Positions 26,072 through 36,535 of a DNA stretch of 64,000 bases are shown one piece after another (the first letter of the stretch is position 1; each line of letters opens with the position of its first letter). The stretch covers positions 145,964 to 209,963 of the forward strand of contig NZ_APMH01000001.1 in the NCBI RefSeq assembly GCF_000359585.1, in the 5' to 3' direction. The notes below the pieces were generated by a model that made no database searches, was not told the origin of the DNA, and was given only the letters and a program-made list of their open reading frames with translations. Position numbers and translations under genes: made by a program. The DNA comes from Clostridium tyrobutyricum DSM 2637 = ATCC 25755 = JCM 11008. GTDB taxonomy: Bacteria; Bacillota; Clostridia; Clostridiales; Clostridiaceae.

Positions 26072-27178
26072 TTAATAGTGAACTCTTATAATCCAAAACT
26101 TTATATTTTTATCATTCCATCCCAAATCCCAGGGAACCTTATCCCTATCTGTATTATGGCATGTCACCAAAGCATATCCCTTTGAATCCAGACCTGTTAC
26201 TGTAGATATATGCATTATGTCGCCTTTCTTTTCGTAAGCTACGAAATCTCCTGGTAAAAGTTCATAAGAATCCTTATAAACTTTTTCATAACTTCCGTGA
26301 GCTACTACTGAAGCTCTTCCGCTGTATATCATGTAATCTTTAAAACCGTCTGCATTTAGCCATGATCGCGTAGCTCCCTTTTTATCATAGCTCCATGTAT
26401 GGTTTTTTCTAAACCTTCCACCTTCAAAAAGTATTTGGGATGCAAAATTTGCACAATCTCCTCCTTGTGAATTATAATTTCTATATTTTTTATTATATGT
26501 GTATCCAAATTTTTCTTCAGAAGCCAAGCCACAATATCTGTCTGCATACTCAATTGCTCTTTTTCTTCTATCGCTAATATTTGAAATATCTTTAGCAGTA
26601 TGGGAAAGTATAAATTTTTTTATGGAATCTACCTTCAAATTGTTTATTTTAAGTGAATCTGCGAAAGGATCCTTATACCATTCCTTTGTAATAATCCACT
26701 TATCATTTCTTTTTACAATATTTAATATATGGGAAGTTCCTATTCTAAATACAGTTATATCCTTAGGAGTATCTACATATGAATATCTATATTGTGTGGA
26801 ACAGATTAAATTCACAGATAATTTATTATCGCCTTTTTCTCGAATTTTCTTGACAACAACTTTAGGTGTTATATCTATAAACTTTATACTCTGCTTTCCA
26901 GCCCAATTTTTAATATACTTCATCTTCTTTTCCTCATATTCATAAGCCCAAGTCCCATATTTTGTGTTTTTATCGTATATATTTTCTACCAGTTTGATAT
27001 TTCCATCTAGTATTGCCTTGTTTCTATCACTAAATATCTTTTGAATCGAACTTTGGATTTCATCTTTATTATATGTTTCTTCAGCTTTAACTTTAAATAC
27101 AGATATGTTCATAAACAAAATTACAATAATAATTATATTTATAAAATTTAAATTTATTTTTCCCTGATAACATTTCAT
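26072..27178 (-). CDS. Secreted amidase-domain protein (Amidase_6 family)
   Basis: The 368-residue protein has an N-terminal hydrophobic signal or anchor (about 9-30, INLNFINIIIIVILFMNISVF). A middle region of about 160 residues resembles small NTF2-like secretion-associated domains. A C-terminal cysteine-peptidase-like Amidase_6 domain follows (about 210-368). The putative catalytic Cys is in SQGGDCANFASQILFEGG, and the His is in DIMHISTVTG. LLPGDFVAYEKKG precedes the His, as in CHAP/NlpC-type folds. It probably acts on the cell wall, but its substrate is unknown. Confidence 0.8.
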   Translation of the reverse strand: MKCYQGKINLNFINIIIIVILFMNISVFKVKAEETYNKDEIQSSIQKIFSDRNKAILDGNIKLVENIYDKNTKYGTWAYEYEEKKMKYIKNWAGKQSIKFIDITPKVVVKKIREKGDNKLSVNLICSTQYRYSYVDTPKDITVFRIGTSHILNIVKRNDKWIITKEWYKDPFADSLKINNLKVDSIKKFILSHTAKDISNISDRRKRAIEYADRYCGLASEEKFGYTYNKKYRNYNSQGGDCANFASQILFEGGRFRKNHTWSYDKKGATRSWLNADGFKDYMIYSGRASVVAHGSYEKVYKDSYELLPGDFVAYEKKGDIMHISTVTGLDSKGYALVTCHNTDRDKVPWDLGWNDKNIKFWIIRVHY

Positions 27179-27276
27179 AGCAATCCCTGCCTTAATAATT
27201 ATAAATTTAATTGCTATAAATATTGTTACCAGTTAAAAACAAATACATTCAGTTAATTGTATCCAAAGTTTGAAAT

Positions 27277-28179
27277 TTAGTTTAATCCATTATTAATTCT
27301 GTTAATATATCCTTTAACTATGTTATTATCATATGGAGCTCCATCATACCATTTATTCAAGCTGTTTTTCCTACTTCCATAATATTTTGATTTTAGAACT
27401 ATTTCAGGCCTGTATTCAAAATGTAATATATCAAAATGGCTCCATTTTCCTCCCCATACAAAATTATTTTTTTCAAAAACATCTACAATCTCTTTAGGAT
27501 ATGATTTGATTCTACTAGTTCCTTCTTTTTCAGTAGTCCACTTCCAATAATCTCTCCTATCCCTTGCCAAATCTATGGCTATAGCAAATGAATGAGGACT
27601 TTTTAAATTGGTACCAGAAATATTTCTATAATTATAAGTACCACTATATGGAAATAATGCAGTGGCAATATTTCCACTATTTTTAGATATAGATACTAAT
27701 TCCTTAATAGCATTTTCAAGACAATCTGATGCCTTGTTATTTTTATTGAATTGCAGATTTCTATATACCAAATTTGTTATAACAAGATTTTTTTCTATTT
27801 CATTTCTAGAACCCCCATATACTTCTTCCAAAAGAGGATAAACTCTAAATCTTCCCGGATCGGAATCTTTGTCCATAACCTTGTCAATACTGCCAAGTGG
27901 ATAGAATTGTTCCATCATATCCTGAATATCTGTATTGAATAATTTTTCATCAAAGCTTTTTTCTCTTTTGTCATCATACAATATCTTTCTTCCAGACTTC
28001 ATTATGATGTATACATATCCATTATCATCTTTTATTACATTTTTAACATATTCAGGGTATGCCATCATAATACACAATAGATCCTGTTTCATCTTGACAG
28101 TATAGTCTTTAGACTCCTCTGCCTTAACTGAATTAGTTAATATAAAAATTACTAAAAGTATAAGTATTATTTTTTTCAT
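27277..28179 (-). CDS. Secreted M15-family peptidase (VanY/D-Ala-D-Ala carboxypeptidase type)
   Basis: The 300-residue protein has a signal peptide (KKIILILLVIFILTNSVKA, cleavage near residue 20). The C-terminal catalytic domain shows the zinc-ligand pattern of the M15 family: SPHSFAIAIDLARD (His and Asp near residues 197 and 204) and WSHFDILHFEYRPEI (His near 254). It would cleave peptidoglycan stem peptides outside the membrane. It is followed 98 bp downstream by the amidase gene; the two may form a cell-wall unit, although no coupling is visible. Confidence 0.82.
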   Translation of the reverse strand: MKKIILILLVIFILTNSVKAEESKDYTVKMKQDLLCIMMAYPEYVKNVIKDDNGYVYIIMKSGRKILYDDKREKSFDEKLFNTDIQDMMEQFYPLGSIDKVMDKDSDPGRFRVYPLLEEVYGGSRNEIEKNLVITNLVYRNLQFNKNNKASDCLENAIKELVSISKNSGNIATALFPYSGTYNYRNISGTNLKSPHSFAIAIDLARDRRDYWKWTTEKEGTSRIKSYPKEIVDVFEKNNFVWGGKWSHFDILHFEYRPEIVLKSKYYGSRKNSLNKWYDGAPYDNNIVKGYINRINNGLN

Positions 28180-28248
28180 GGTTTCACCACCTTATATGAT
28201 TTATAATTATTTTTTACCATCCTTATAATACTTATACTTTAAATAAAA

Positions 28249-30291
28249 TTATAAATGAAATTTATTTATAACTTCATGTAGGGAATCAACACTTTTTTTA
28301 TTATCAATAGCACTGGAATTAATATTGTCAATTTTTTCAGATATACTATTGGTTTTTTGAGATATATTCTGCATTCCTCCTGCACTTTCAGTTATAGTCT
28401 GTGCCATTTCTGTTGTAGATTTTGCTATTCCTTCAATAGATGCATTTAATTCTTCAGAGACCGCACTAAAATCCATCATGAAATTATTTATAGTTAATGA
28501 ATCTTTATTATATTGATCTGCTATTTCTGCCATTTTTACATAATCCTTTGAAATTGCAGTTTCTAAAAAATCAAGAGCGTTATTTGAGCTGTGAACTAAT
28601 TTGCCTACTGCACTTTCTACCAAATTAACTATATTTTTTATATTGTTTGCAGTTTTACCTGACTCCTGTGCCAATTTTTTAACTTCATCTGCAACTACAG
28701 TAAATCCTTTTCCTGCTTCTCCTGCTCTTGCAGCTTCTATAGATGCATTTAATGCCAAAAGATCTGTCTGTTTAGTTATATCTATTATTGATTCAGTGAG
28801 TTCATTTATTTTACTTACAGCCTTACTGTCTTCAATTGCAGTTTCCAACTGAGCTTTTACACTTCTATATATATTATTAGCATTGTCTTGAGACTGATTT
28901 GATGACTTTTTAAATTCCTCTGCTCTTTCAGCAATATCCTCTGAAACACCAGAGCCTTTTTCTGTCTTATTTGCCATATCATTAACTGCACTTGACATTT
29001 CTGAGGAAGATGATGATATTTCCTGAGCCGCAGCTGAATTTTCCTCTATACCTGCTGATATATTTTCAGCCTCACTAGAAGTATCACTTATATACGTTTT
29101 TAATTCCTCTGTAAGATTTTCTAAAAAAATTGCATTTTTATTTACCTTATCAGATATACTTAGTAACTGCCCCACTGAATTTCTCAGTGTAGATCGCATT
29201 GAAACTATCGCTTTATATATAATTCCTATTTCATCTTTGGATTTTTCCAAATAATCGTATTGATTGTTCTTATTTAAATTGTTTAAATTTAATTTTGCGG
29301 TACTGTTTACAATATCAGTTATATCCTGTATAGGATCAATTATTTTCTTGGATAAAAGTATACCTGCAAAAATAGCGATTACTGCAACTATAATCATTAT
29401 AATTATAATCATTATAGTAACTTTTCTAGCTCCTGAAAGTATTGCACTTTTATCAGCAGTAACCATAAATATCCAATTTACATTTGGTACTAAATTTAAA
29501 TAACTTAATTTTTGCTTACCTTGATATTTATAGCTTATATAATTTGAATCTATAGTTTTACGATTTTGAATTTGTTTAGACAAGCTTTTAAGCGAGTCAT
29601 TCTGCAAAGGTTTACCTATTTTGCTGACATCAGGATAAAATACTATATTGCCGCTTTCATCCACAAGACAAGCATAACTTCCCTTTGTGTTGGATATTGT
29701 TATATTCTTAAATGATTCTGAAAAACTCTTAGCAAAAACTGCAGATGCTGTATATCCGTATATTTTACCTTGCATCTTTATTGGACTTGCAAATATTATT
29801 ATTTGCTGAGCCGTGGATTTTGATGTCATTGTTTCACTAATAGTATCTTGTCCTTTTAATGCTTTCGTATTATAGGCTCTATCTGATATATTCTTATTTA
29901 TTAAATTAGAATCACTATCAGCTATTATAGTACCTGACTTATCTACAATAAATGCATGTTCCAGGTTTCCCTGCTGTTTTACATAATTGCTTAATTCAGC
30001 ACTAGATTGTTTCACTGCATTTTTATATTCTGGCGACCCATAAGATCCACTGCGCAATTGTAAAAGATCTATTACAGATTTTTTATTTGACATGCCATCC
30101 ATCTTAACTTTTTCTTTGTCTATCATATGATTTAAAGTTATGATATAGCTTGATGTTAAGGATTTCATTTCAGCTCTACTTACATCATAAAGTTTAGTAG
30201 ATGTTTGATGGTATACTACAATAGAAGAAACTATCATAGTAATTAAAATAAGCATTCCAATTAAAAGTGGTACTTTTCTTTTTATACTCAA
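28249..30291 (-). CDS. Methyl-accepting chemotaxis protein with an extracellular Cache sensor
   Basis: The 680-residue receptor has a first membrane helix (about 8-28). An extracellular double-Cache-like domain follows (about 30-285; [51 protein letters not shown]). The second helix is near 288-312 ([23 protein letters not shown]). HAMP then leads into the signalling domain with [20 protein letters not shown] and [15 protein letters not shown]. This is the classic receptor layout, unlike the chemoreceptor at 5766-7943. Ligands of Cache receptors are small molecules such as amino acids or organic acids; this one is not predictable. Confidence 0.93.
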   Translation of the reverse strand: MSIKRKVPLLIGMLILITMIVSSIVVYHQTSTKLYDVSRAEMKSLTSSYIITLNHMIDKEKVKMDGMSNKKSVIDLLQLRSGSYGSPEYKNAVKQSSAELSNYVKQQGNLEHAFIVDKSGTIIADSDSNLINKNISDRAYNTKALKGQDTISETMTSKSTAQQIIIFASPIKMQGKIYGYTASAVFAKSFSESFKNITISNTKGSYACLVDESGNIVFYPDVSKIGKPLQNDSLKSLSKQIQNRKTIDSNYISYKYQGKQKLSYLNLVPNVNWIFMVTADKSAILSGARKVTIMIIIIMIIVAVIAIFAGILLSKKIIDPIQDITDIVNSTAKLNLNNLNKNNQYDYLEKSKDEIGIIYKAIVSMRSTLRNSVGQLLSISDKVNKNAIFLENLTEELKTYISDTSSEAENISAGIEENSAAAQEISSSSSEMSSAVNDMANKTEKGSGVSEDIAERAEEFKKSSNQSQDNANNIYRSVKAQLETAIEDSKAVSKINELTESIIDITKQTDLLALNASIEAARAGEAGKGFTVVADEVKKLAQESGKTANNIKNIVNLVESAVGKLVHSSNNALDFLETAISKDYVKMAEIADQYNKDSLTINNFMMDFSAVSEELNASIEGIAKSTTEMAQTITESAGGMQNISQKTNSISEKIDNINSSAIDNKKSVDSLHEVINKFHL

Positions 30292-30375
30292 ATTATTACC
30301 TCCCCAAGGTTAATTTATATATCTATATATTATATAAATCGTACATTTATTTTAAAACTTAGCCTATATATATAA

Positions 30376-30412
30376 AAAGTGGAGAAAATATTCCCCTCTC
30401 CATACTTTTTTT
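30376..30412 (-). terminator. Terminator of the XRE regulator gene
   Basis: On the minus strand AAAGTATGGAGA and TCTCCACTTT pair around a G/A-rich loop and lead into T residues, directly after the regulator's stop codon. Confidence 0.65.
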
Positions 30413-30803
30413 ACTTTATATAAGGTATAATAAGCTTTACCATTCTTTCTATTAAATCCAATTCCTTTTTAGAACATTTACTTAATAAAAAATTTAATCT
30501 GCTTATCTTATCATCAATTTCTGACAATTCTATATACTTTGACGAATTTTCTTTTATATAATCTTGACTATTAATACCTTTACCATATATTAAATAATCG
30601 GTAGTTACGTGAAGAGAATCAGCTATCTTTACTAATGTAGGAAGACTCATCTGCCTTTCTCCTCTCTCCAACTGTCCTATGTAAAGTACTGATAAATTGA
30701 CAATTTCAGCAAACTTTTCTCTTGTAAGTTCTAATTTTTCTCTTTCCCTGCGAAGTCTATTTCCTATTTCCTTATTGTGAATATCGTCCAATTTATCTAT
30801 CAA
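30411..30803 (-). CDS. XRE-family transcriptional regulator
   Basis: The best start is TTG complementary to 30801-30803, with AGGAG 10 nt upstream, giving 130 residues; the longer frame to 30863 lacks such a site. The helix-turn-helix (about residues 12-65) reads IGNRLRREREKLELTREKFAEIVNLSVLYIGQLERGERQMS, with LVKIADSLHVTTDYLIYG completing the HTH_3 fold. The C-terminal ~50 residues are helical and could mediate dimerisation, as in SinR. It is divergent from a spo0E-like gene, with a 12-bp palindrome between them. Confidence 0.88.
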   Translation of the reverse strand: MIDKLDDIHNKEIGNRLRREREKLELTREKFAEIVNLSVLYIGQLERGERQMSLPTLVKIADSLHVTTDYLIYGKGINSQDYIKENSSKYIELSEIDDKISRLNFLLSKCSKKELDLIERMVKLIIPYIK

Positions 30804-30888
30804 TTCGTGTTCACTCCTGACTTTAACTATTAATATAACTTTATACATAACAGTCGATTTCATAAATAAGCTGTTAGCAATTTTTATT

Positions 30889-30920
30889 TATTTGCAAATA
30901 GCATATTTATCATGTAAAAT
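30889..30920 (+). promoter_or_regulatory. spo0E-like gene promoter overlapped by a palindrome
   Basis: TTGCAA (30892-30897) and TAAAAT (30915-30920) are 17 bp apart on the plus strand. The -35 lies inside the perfect palindrome TATTTGCAAATA (30889-30900), a plausible operator for the divergent XRE regulator. Confidence 0.55.
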
Positions 30921-30969
30921 TAATAGATACAAAACTATTCTGCGAAATGATTCATATGGAGTGTTTTAA

Positions 30970-31128
30970 ATGGATGATACCAATTTGGATAAATTAAGAG
31001 ACCTTTTGCATTTACTAATTTCATCAAATGCAGATTATAATACTATTTTGCGGGTAAGCCAAAAATTAGATAAGATCATACTAAAATTCATGTATGAAAA
31101 TTCAAGAGAAAACAGTACAGAAAAATAG
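30970..31128 (+). CDS. Spo0E-like aspartyl-phosphate phosphatase
   Basis: This short gene encodes 52 residues from ATG 30970, 6 nt after GGAGTG. The two-helix hairpin has the Spo0E signature: LDKLRDLLHLLISSN, a short turn, then ILRVSQKLDKIILKF. The S-Q-x-L-D segment binds and dephosphorylates Spo0A~P in characterised members. Action against Spo0A is thus the likely role, restraining sporulation. The tail (YENSRENSTEK) is polar. The gene ends inside a strong terminator and is divergent from an XRE regulator. Confidence 0.82.
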   Translation: MDDTNLDKLRDLLHLLISSNADYNTILRVSQKLDKIILKFMYENSRENSTEK

Positions 31129-31156
31129 ATAGCTATAATAGAATTATAGCTATCTA
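31126..31156. terminator. Bidirectional terminator after the spo0E-like gene
   Basis: TAGATAGCTATAA (31126-31138) and TTATAGCTATCTA (31144-31156) are exact 13-bp complements with a 5-nt loop. The hairpin serves the spo0E-like gene and the convergent sulfate operon. Confidence 0.8.
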
Positions 31157-31173
31157 TAAAAAGTAAAATTCAA

Positions 31174-33006
31174 TTAATATCCCAATATATTTATTATGTC
31201 CTTGACTTTTACATCAGAATTAAATTCTGCATTATCTACATACAATGTGATAACTGGATATTCAGATCTTTCGTATTCAAATATCGAATCACTATCTTCA
31301 CTAAATACTGAAGGATTTCTCTTCCTACATACGCCTTCTTCAGCATCTATCAATATTTCAATATAATTTTCTTTTCCGATTATATTTTCTGCATATTCCC
31401 TGTCTTCTTTAAATCTGCTGACAGATGTAACTATTGTTATAATACCACTATCTGCAAATAAGTTGGCAACTTCCGCAATTCTCCTGGTCTGTTCATGGGC
31501 ATCTTCAGGGGTAAATGCAAGATCTGCACTTAGACCAAATCTTAAATGGGATGAATCAAGGTAATACACCTTTTTTCCAAGATCCATAAGTCTTTTTTCC
31601 AGTTTTACCGCTATCTCATTTTTTCCACATCCAGGCAATCCAGTAAGCCATATAACTCTTCCTTTCTGTCCTAAACTGTCTTCTCTGTCTTTTCTTGATA
31701 CTAATCTTTTTCTTATAGATATATTTTTACTTTTTACTTCACCTATTTTTCTTTTAAGTGAATCCTCTACTGCAGAAATAATTCCACCACCGCTAATATC
31801 ATAACCATCTACTATTACAAATCTTCCAGTGGATTGAAGTTCACTGAATTTATCAAAACAAATTGGTTCTTTAGTCTTTATAGTTACTTCTGCTACATCA
31901 TTTTTCTTTATATAATTGCGATCATCACTATTGTCAAGTGTAGCTGCATCTATTATCTTGTTTATTGATATTATATTGAATTCAGCTTCCTGGGTTTCAA
32001 TTTTCAATTTATATGTTTTATCCTTTATAAGATTATTGTCTCCAAGCCAAAATACATTGGCATTAAATATATTTCCCACAGTTATAGGAGCATTCCTGTG
32101 GCATATAAATTCTCCTCTTTTATTGTAGAACTCATCTTCTACAGTAATTCCCACAGACATTCCTGGAGTTACTACATCTCTTTTGTCTTTATCCTGCCAT
32201 GCTTCAATGGATTTTACTTTTGTAGTTTTGCCTGAGGGATAAATTACAATTTCATCTCCCTTTTTGAGAGTTCCTGATTCAATTCTTCCAGCTATGATCC
32301 TTCTGCTGTCAAACTTGTATACATCTTGAATTGGAAACCTTAGTTCCTTTTCTTCAATACCTTTGTCTTTCTCCACACTATCCATGCTTTGTAAAATATT
32401 TTCCCCATTATACCATGGCATATTTTCTGATTTATTAGCTACATTATCACCATTGGCAGCTGAAATAGGTATATATCTTTCTGGATATATATTTATATTG
32501 TTTAGAAATTTATTGAATTCTTTCTGCACTTGATTGAATCTTTTCTCTGAATAATCTACCAAATCCATTTTATTTATAGCTACAAATACTTTCTTTATTC
32601 CAAGAAGTGACAATATGTAACCATGTCTTTTTGACTGCTCCTGAACTCCTTCTTTAGCATCTATAACCAAAATTGCCGCTTCTGCACTAGCTGCTCCAGA
32701 TATCATGTTCTTTAAAAACTCTTTATGACCTGGTGCATCTATAATTACATAATCTCTTTTTTTAGTAAAGAATTGAAGCATGGTTATATCTATAGTTATA
32801 CCTTGTTTTTGTTCCTCTTCAAAGGCATCCAGAAGATATGCATATTCAAATTTTTTACCATTTTCTTCTGATATCCTCTTTACTTTTTCTATTTCACCTT
32901 CAGGTATTGATTTTGTATCGTAAAGTAATCTTCCTATTAAAGTAGATTTACCATGGTCTACATGTCCAACAACTACTATATTCAAATTCTCTCTATCTTT
33001 CGCCAT
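31174..33006 (-). CDS. cysN: Sulfate adenylyltransferase large subunit fused to a degenerate APS-kinase domain
   Basis: The 610-residue protein joins a CysN GTPase to a CysC-like domain. CysN uses GTP hydrolysis to drive formation of APS from ATP and sulfate with CysD. Its G motifs are GHVDHGKST (residues 13-21), [17 protein letters not shown] and NKMDLVDY, followed by EF-Tu-like beta barrels. The C-terminal domain (about 440-610) has the APS-kinase outline but altered key residues. The P-loop reads GLPGCGKNE instead of GxSGxGKST, DGDNxR is DSSHLR, and the phosphoacceptor region FxSPF is VTSVSRF. That domain is therefore probably not an active kinase; an intact cysC opens the same operon. Confidence 0.92.
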   Translation of the reverse strand: MAKDRENLNIVVVGHVDHGKSTLIGRLLYDTKSIPEGEIEKVKRISEENGKKFEYAYLLDAFEEEQKQGITIDITMLQFFTKKRDYVIIDAPGHKEFLKNMISGAASAEAAILVIDAKEGVQEQSKRHGYILSLLGIKKVFVAINKMDLVDYSEKRFNQVQKEFNKFLNNINIYPERYIPISAANGDNVANKSENMPWYNGENILQSMDSVEKDKGIEEKELRFPIQDVYKFDSRRIIAGRIESGTLKKGDEIVIYPSGKTTKVKSIEAWQDKDKRDVVTPGMSVGITVEDEFYNKRGEFICHRNAPITVGNIFNANVFWLGDNNLIKDKTYKLKIETQEAEFNIISINKIIDAATLDNSDDRNYIKKNDVAEVTIKTKEPICFDKFSELQSTGRFVIVDGYDISGGGIISAVEDSLKRKIGEVKSKNISIRKRLVSRKDREDSLGQKGRVIWLTGLPGCGKNEIAVKLEKRLMDLGKKVYYLDSSHLRFGLSADLAFTPEDAHEQTRRIAEVANLFADSGIITIVTSVSRFKEDREYAENIIGKENYIEILIDAEEGVCRKRNPSVFSEDSDSIFEYERSEYPVITLYVDNAEFNSDVKVKDIINILGY

Positions 33007-33065
33007 TTGATCTAAATCCTTTCTATCTATAAATTGTGAACCGCCAATTGTACATTGTAAATTGT

Positions 33066-33866
33066 CTACATATATCCTTCTTTTCTCAATTTTTCAAGAG
33101 CATGAGCATCAGCTTTATCCTGAGCTCTTCCAGATCTTTCAGTTTCATTTGTATTTTTAAGTTCCTCAATTATTTCATCTACTGTAGATGCATTTGAATC
33201 TATAGGATTAGTACATGGACCACATCCAAGACTTCTATATCTCTTTCCATTTTTCGCAAAATACAAATCTACTACCGGAATATTTTCTCTCTTTATATAT
33301 TCCCAAATATCAAGTTCAGTCCAGCTTATAATTGGATGTACCCTTATATGATTTCCTTTCTTGAAATCAGTTTTGAATTGATCCCATAACTCTGGAGGCT
33401 GATCTGTATAATCCCATTTGGATTCAGCATTTCTTTCACTAAATACCCTCTCTTTAGAACGTGATCCCTCTTCATCTCTTCTTATACCTACTATGAGTCC
33501 TTCAAACTTATACTGGTCGACTACCTGTTGTAAACCATCAGTTTTAAGAGCTTTACAACAAACAAGTCTTCCTTTCTCAGGTCCCATTCCCTCTTTTAAT
33601 GCCTTAGTGTTTGTATGAACTATAAGATTTAAATTATACTTCTTAGCTACATTATCCCTGAATTCTATCATCTTTGGCATTTTAAAGGTTGTATCAACAT
33701 GTATAAGTGGAAATGGGCAATTTCCAAAAAATGCTTTTTGTGCCAACCAGAGCATTACTGTAGAATCTTTTCCTATTGACCACAGCATTCCAAGTTTTCC
33801 AAGTTTTTTATATGCCTCCCTAAAAATATAAATACTTTCAGCTTCTAATCTGTCTAAATGATCCAT
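33066..33866 (-). CDS. cysD: Sulfate adenylyltransferase small subunit
   Basis: The 266-residue PP-loop protein catalyses AMP transfer from ATP to sulfate with CysN. The nucleotide loop is [17 protein letters not shown] near residue 35. Further signatures are [55 protein letters not shown] and [13 protein letters not shown]. The C-terminal end [21 protein letters not shown] is typical of CysD, although the protein is about 35 residues shorter than the enterobacterial enzyme. It precedes cysN by 60 bp. Confidence 0.95.
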   Translation of the reverse strand: MDHLDRLEAESIYIFREAYKKLGKLGMLWSIGKDSTVMLWLAQKAFFGNCPFPLIHVDTTFKMPKMIEFRDNVAKKYNLNLIVHTNTKALKEGMGPEKGRLVCCKALKTDGLQQVVDQYKFEGLIVGIRRDEEGSRSKERVFSERNAESKWDYTDQPPELWDQFKTDFKKGNHIRVHPIISWTELDIWEYIKRENIPVVDLYFAKNGKRYRSLGCGPCTNPIDSNASTVDEIIEELKNTNETERSGRAQDKADAHALEKLRKEGYM

Positions 33867-33916
33867 TTATATATTCCTCCTTGTATACTAAAAATCATCT
33901 AAAATATATATAAACT

Positions 33917-34714
33917 TTAAGATCTTCTATCTAATCCACATTTATATCTTACATTTTTCTCTAATTTTTCAAATATAAATTTATCAAATAGCAATCCCAA
34001 AATTAATATTACAATCATAACCGCCATAACCTGACTTATATCTGCTATATTCCTTCCAACCATAAGAACCTGGCCTAATCCTTGTGTAGCAGACAACATT
34101 TCACCTGACATAAGTGCTCGCCATGCAAAAGACCATCCCTGTTTCATTCCTGTTATAACTGCAGGCATTGCTGCTGGAATTACAACATTTAAATATAATT
34201 TCCATCCTTTAGCTCCCATAGTTCTGGCAGCTTTCATATAAAGTGGATTCACATTTTTTATACCTGATTCGGTAGCTATTGCTATAGCAAATGTAGAACC
34301 AATAGTAATAACAAAAAGTATGGCTTTTTCATTTAATCCACACCATAATATTGCAAATGGAAGCCAGCATAAACTAGGAAGTGTCTGCATTCCAAGTATC
34401 AATGAACTAAAGTTTTCATCAATATATTTATATCTAACTATAAGCAAGCCTATAGCTACTCCTATAACCAATGATATAAAATAACCTATTACCAATCTTC
34501 TCAAGCTAACAACAATTGCTATACCAAGTGTATTATTACTAATGAGTGTAATAAGAGTTTTGGCTACAGCTATTGGCGAAGGAAATGTATATGGCTTCCA
34601 TATCTTAAATATGTCCACATTTAATTTATATACCATTTCCCATATTATTATCAGGATTATGTAAAAGGCCACTCTCTTCAATACTCCAATCACTGTCATA
34701 TTCCGATCTTGCAA
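33917..34714 (-). CDS. ABC transporter permease, NitT/TauT (SsuC) type
   Basis: The permease of up to 265 residues has six membrane helices. The cytoplasmic coupling motif (GAKGWKLYLNVVIPAAMPAVITGMKQGWSFAWRALMSGEML) is typical of nitrate/sulfonate/taurine importers. Its frame overlaps the end of the ATPase gene by 89 bp if the first start is used. A start at 34699 or an internal one is possible, but no strong ribosome-binding site decides it. In this operon sulfate or an organosulfonate is the likely substrate. Confidence 0.88.
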   Translation of the reverse strand: MQDRNMTVIGVLKRVAFYIILIIIWEMVYKLNVDIFKIWKPYTFPSPIAVAKTLITLISNNTLGIAIVVSLRRLVIGYFISLVIGVAIGLLIVRYKYIDENFSSLILGMQTLPSLCWLPFAILWCGLNEKAILFVITIGSTFAIAIATESGIKNVNPLYMKAARTMGAKGWKLYLNVVIPAAMPAVITGMKQGWSFAWRALMSGEMLSATQGLGQVLMVGRNIADISQVMAVMIVILILGLLFDKFIFEKLEKNVRYKCGLDRRS

Positions 34715-35465
34715 CTTTTTCCACCTCCTCTTTAAGATCTTTCATTACTTCCGCTACTACATAAGATAGATCTATATTTTCAATTGTTCTTGGTCTTGCC
34801 AGTTTTATACTAAATTCTCTCTTTATCTTACCGGGATTTGCAGCCATAACAACGACCCTGTCAGCTAAAAGTACGGCTTCTTCAACGTTATGGGTTACAA
34901 ACACTATGGTTTTTTTCGTCTGCATCCATACTTTTTGAAGTTGCAATTGAAGTATACTTTTAGTCTGGCTGTCAAGTGCTGAAAATGGTTCATCCATCAA
35001 GAGAACCTTTGAATCCAAAGTCAATGCTCTTGCAAGAGCAACTCTCTGTCTCATACCACCTGACAATTCATGAATATATGAATTTTTAAATTTCGTCAAA
35101 TGCACCATTCTAAGATATTTCATGGCTTTATCTCTTCTCTCTTCTTTTGGTACGCCTGCTATTTTCATTCCAAACTCCACATTGTCTATCACTTTAAGCC
35201 ATGGAAAAAGTGCCGAATCTTGAAACATCATAGCTCTATCCACACCTACATTTTTTATCTCATTGCTATCTAGAAAAACTTTGCCGGAAGTAGGTTGTTC
35301 AAGCCCTGCTATTATATTCAAAAGTGTTGACTTTCCACATCCGGAAGGCCCTAAAAGGCATATGAATTCTCCATCTTTAAAAGATATATTTATATTATCC
35401 AATATTAAACTTTTCTTCGTCTTTGTAGTAAATCTTTTACTTACACCCTCTATAGTTAATGACAA
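34626..35465 (-). CDS. ABC transporter ATP-binding protein, NitT/TauT (SsuB) type
   Basis: The 279-residue ATPase shows Walker A GPSGCGKST (residues 38-46), the Q-loop MFQDSALFPW, signature LSGGMRQRVALARAL, Walker B VLLMDEPFSALD and switch His in VFVTHNVEEA. RVVVMAANPGKI is common in SsuB/TauB. It powers the import system encoded with the permease and the lipoprotein. Position between aprB and cysD ties it to sulfur supply. Confidence 0.92.
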   Translation of the reverse strand: MSLTIEGVSKRFTTKTKKSLILDNINISFKDGEFICLLGPSGCGKSTLLNIIAGLEQPTSGKVFLDSNEIKNVGVDRAMMFQDSALFPWLKVIDNVEFGMKIAGVPKEERRDKAMKYLRMVHLTKFKNSYIHELSGGMRQRVALARALTLDSKVLLMDEPFSALDSQTKSILQLQLQKVWMQTKKTIVFVTHNVEEAVLLADRVVVMAANPGKIKREFSIKLARPRTIENIDLSYVVAEVMKDLKEEVEKVARSEYDSDWSIEESGLLHNPDNNMGNGI

Positions 35466-35498
35466 CTATATCCCTCCTTTTACATAAACATGAATATA

Positions 35499-36524
35499 TT
35501 ATTCAATTTGCTTCAAGCCCTCTTCTTTTAGTACTTTATTTAAGGGTTTAAGATTAACAAGATTCTTTGTATCTGGTTTTTTCTGTAAAAATCCAGCATA
35601 AATCGAAAGATCTACCATTTGATTTACAATATCTTTTTCTGGATCGTTAGTAATTCTTATTCTACTAAAAGAAGAATCCATTACACTTTTTGGGAAAGAT
35701 TTTTGGGTTAAACTATAAATCTGCTTATTTACCAAATCTTCTGCATCAGCAGTATTATTCTGTATATACTGGGTGAGTTGTACATGGGTTTTTAAAAATT
35801 TTTCCACCAATTCAGGATGATCTTCTAGAAATTCTTTTCTAACAAGTACAACTGTTACAGGATAATTTCCCTCTTTCCAAACTTCATTATAATCAAGGAC
35901 AACTTTAGCTCCAACTTCTTTTTCCAATATTGACCCCCAAGGTTCAGGTACAAGTGCTGCATCTATCTGCTCTGTAACCATTAAAGATTTAATAGCTGAA
36001 TTGTCAGACTGCACTATTTCTACATTTCCACCTTTTGTCTTGTCTTTCAATCCATATTTTTTAAGTATATTTCTAAGTGAAAGATCCTGTGTATTTCCAA
36101 ACTCAGGTACCGCTATTCTTTTATTGGCAAGCTGTTTCAGACTTTTTATATTTACATCTTTCCTCGAGACCAATATGGATCCAGCATCTGCAGCTCCTGA
36201 AATAATTTGTACATCTCCACTAGATGCCGTATATCCATTTATAGCAGGACTCGGTCCTATATATCCTATATCTATTGACCCTGATAGAAATGCTTCTATC
36301 TCAGAAGATCCGGCATTAAATTGATGCCAATTAACTTTAACATCTTTACCAAAAGACTTTTCAAAACTTTTATTTTGTTTCCCAATCAAAGCCTGGGAGT
36401 GAGTTATATTAGGGAAGAATCCTATATTTACTGTTTTAGATTCTGACTTTTCATTACTACAACCTGAAAATACAATTAAAATTAACATAGTCAATAAACC
36501 AGCTGTAATATTTTTTATCTTCAT
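35499..36524 (-). CDS. Sulfonate/sulfate-type substrate-binding lipoprotein (SsuA family)
   Basis: The 341-residue protein has a lipoprotein signal with lipobox FSGC (Cys near residue 22). The mature part is an NMT1/SsuA-like binding protein: VNIGFFPNITHSQALIG, FLSGSIDIGYIGPSPAINGY, RIAVPEFGNTQDLSLRNIL and AALVPEPWGSIL. It captures the substrate outside the membrane for the adjacent permease and ATPase. Members of this family are commonly annotated for aliphatic sulfonates. The neighbours make APS from sulfate and no sulfonate monooxygenase is present, which argues for sulfate here, although that is inference. Confidence 0.88.
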   Translation of the reverse strand: MKIKNITAGLLTMLILIVFSGCSNEKSESKTVNIGFFPNITHSQALIGKQNKSFEKSFGKDVKVNWHQFNAGSSEIEAFLSGSIDIGYIGPSPAINGYTASSGDVQIISGAADAGSILVSRKDVNIKSLKQLANKRIAVPEFGNTQDLSLRNILKKYGLKDKTKGGNVEIVQSDNSAIKSLMVTEQIDAALVPEPWGSILEKEVGAKVVLDYNEVWKEGNYPVTVVLVRKEFLEDHPELVEKFLKTHVQLTQYIQNNTADAEDLVNKQIYSLTQKSFPKSVMDSSFSRIRITNDPEKDIVNQMVDLSIYAGFLQKKPDTKNLVNLKPLNKVLKEEGLKQIE

Positions 36525-36535
36525 TTAATCCCCCA

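Noticed and set aside
29386..29413. A/T palindrome with repeated ATAATCATTATAATTATAA units
   Set aside because: It lies within a chemoreceptor gene and encodes the Ile/Met-rich second membrane helix; the repeat follows from codon use.
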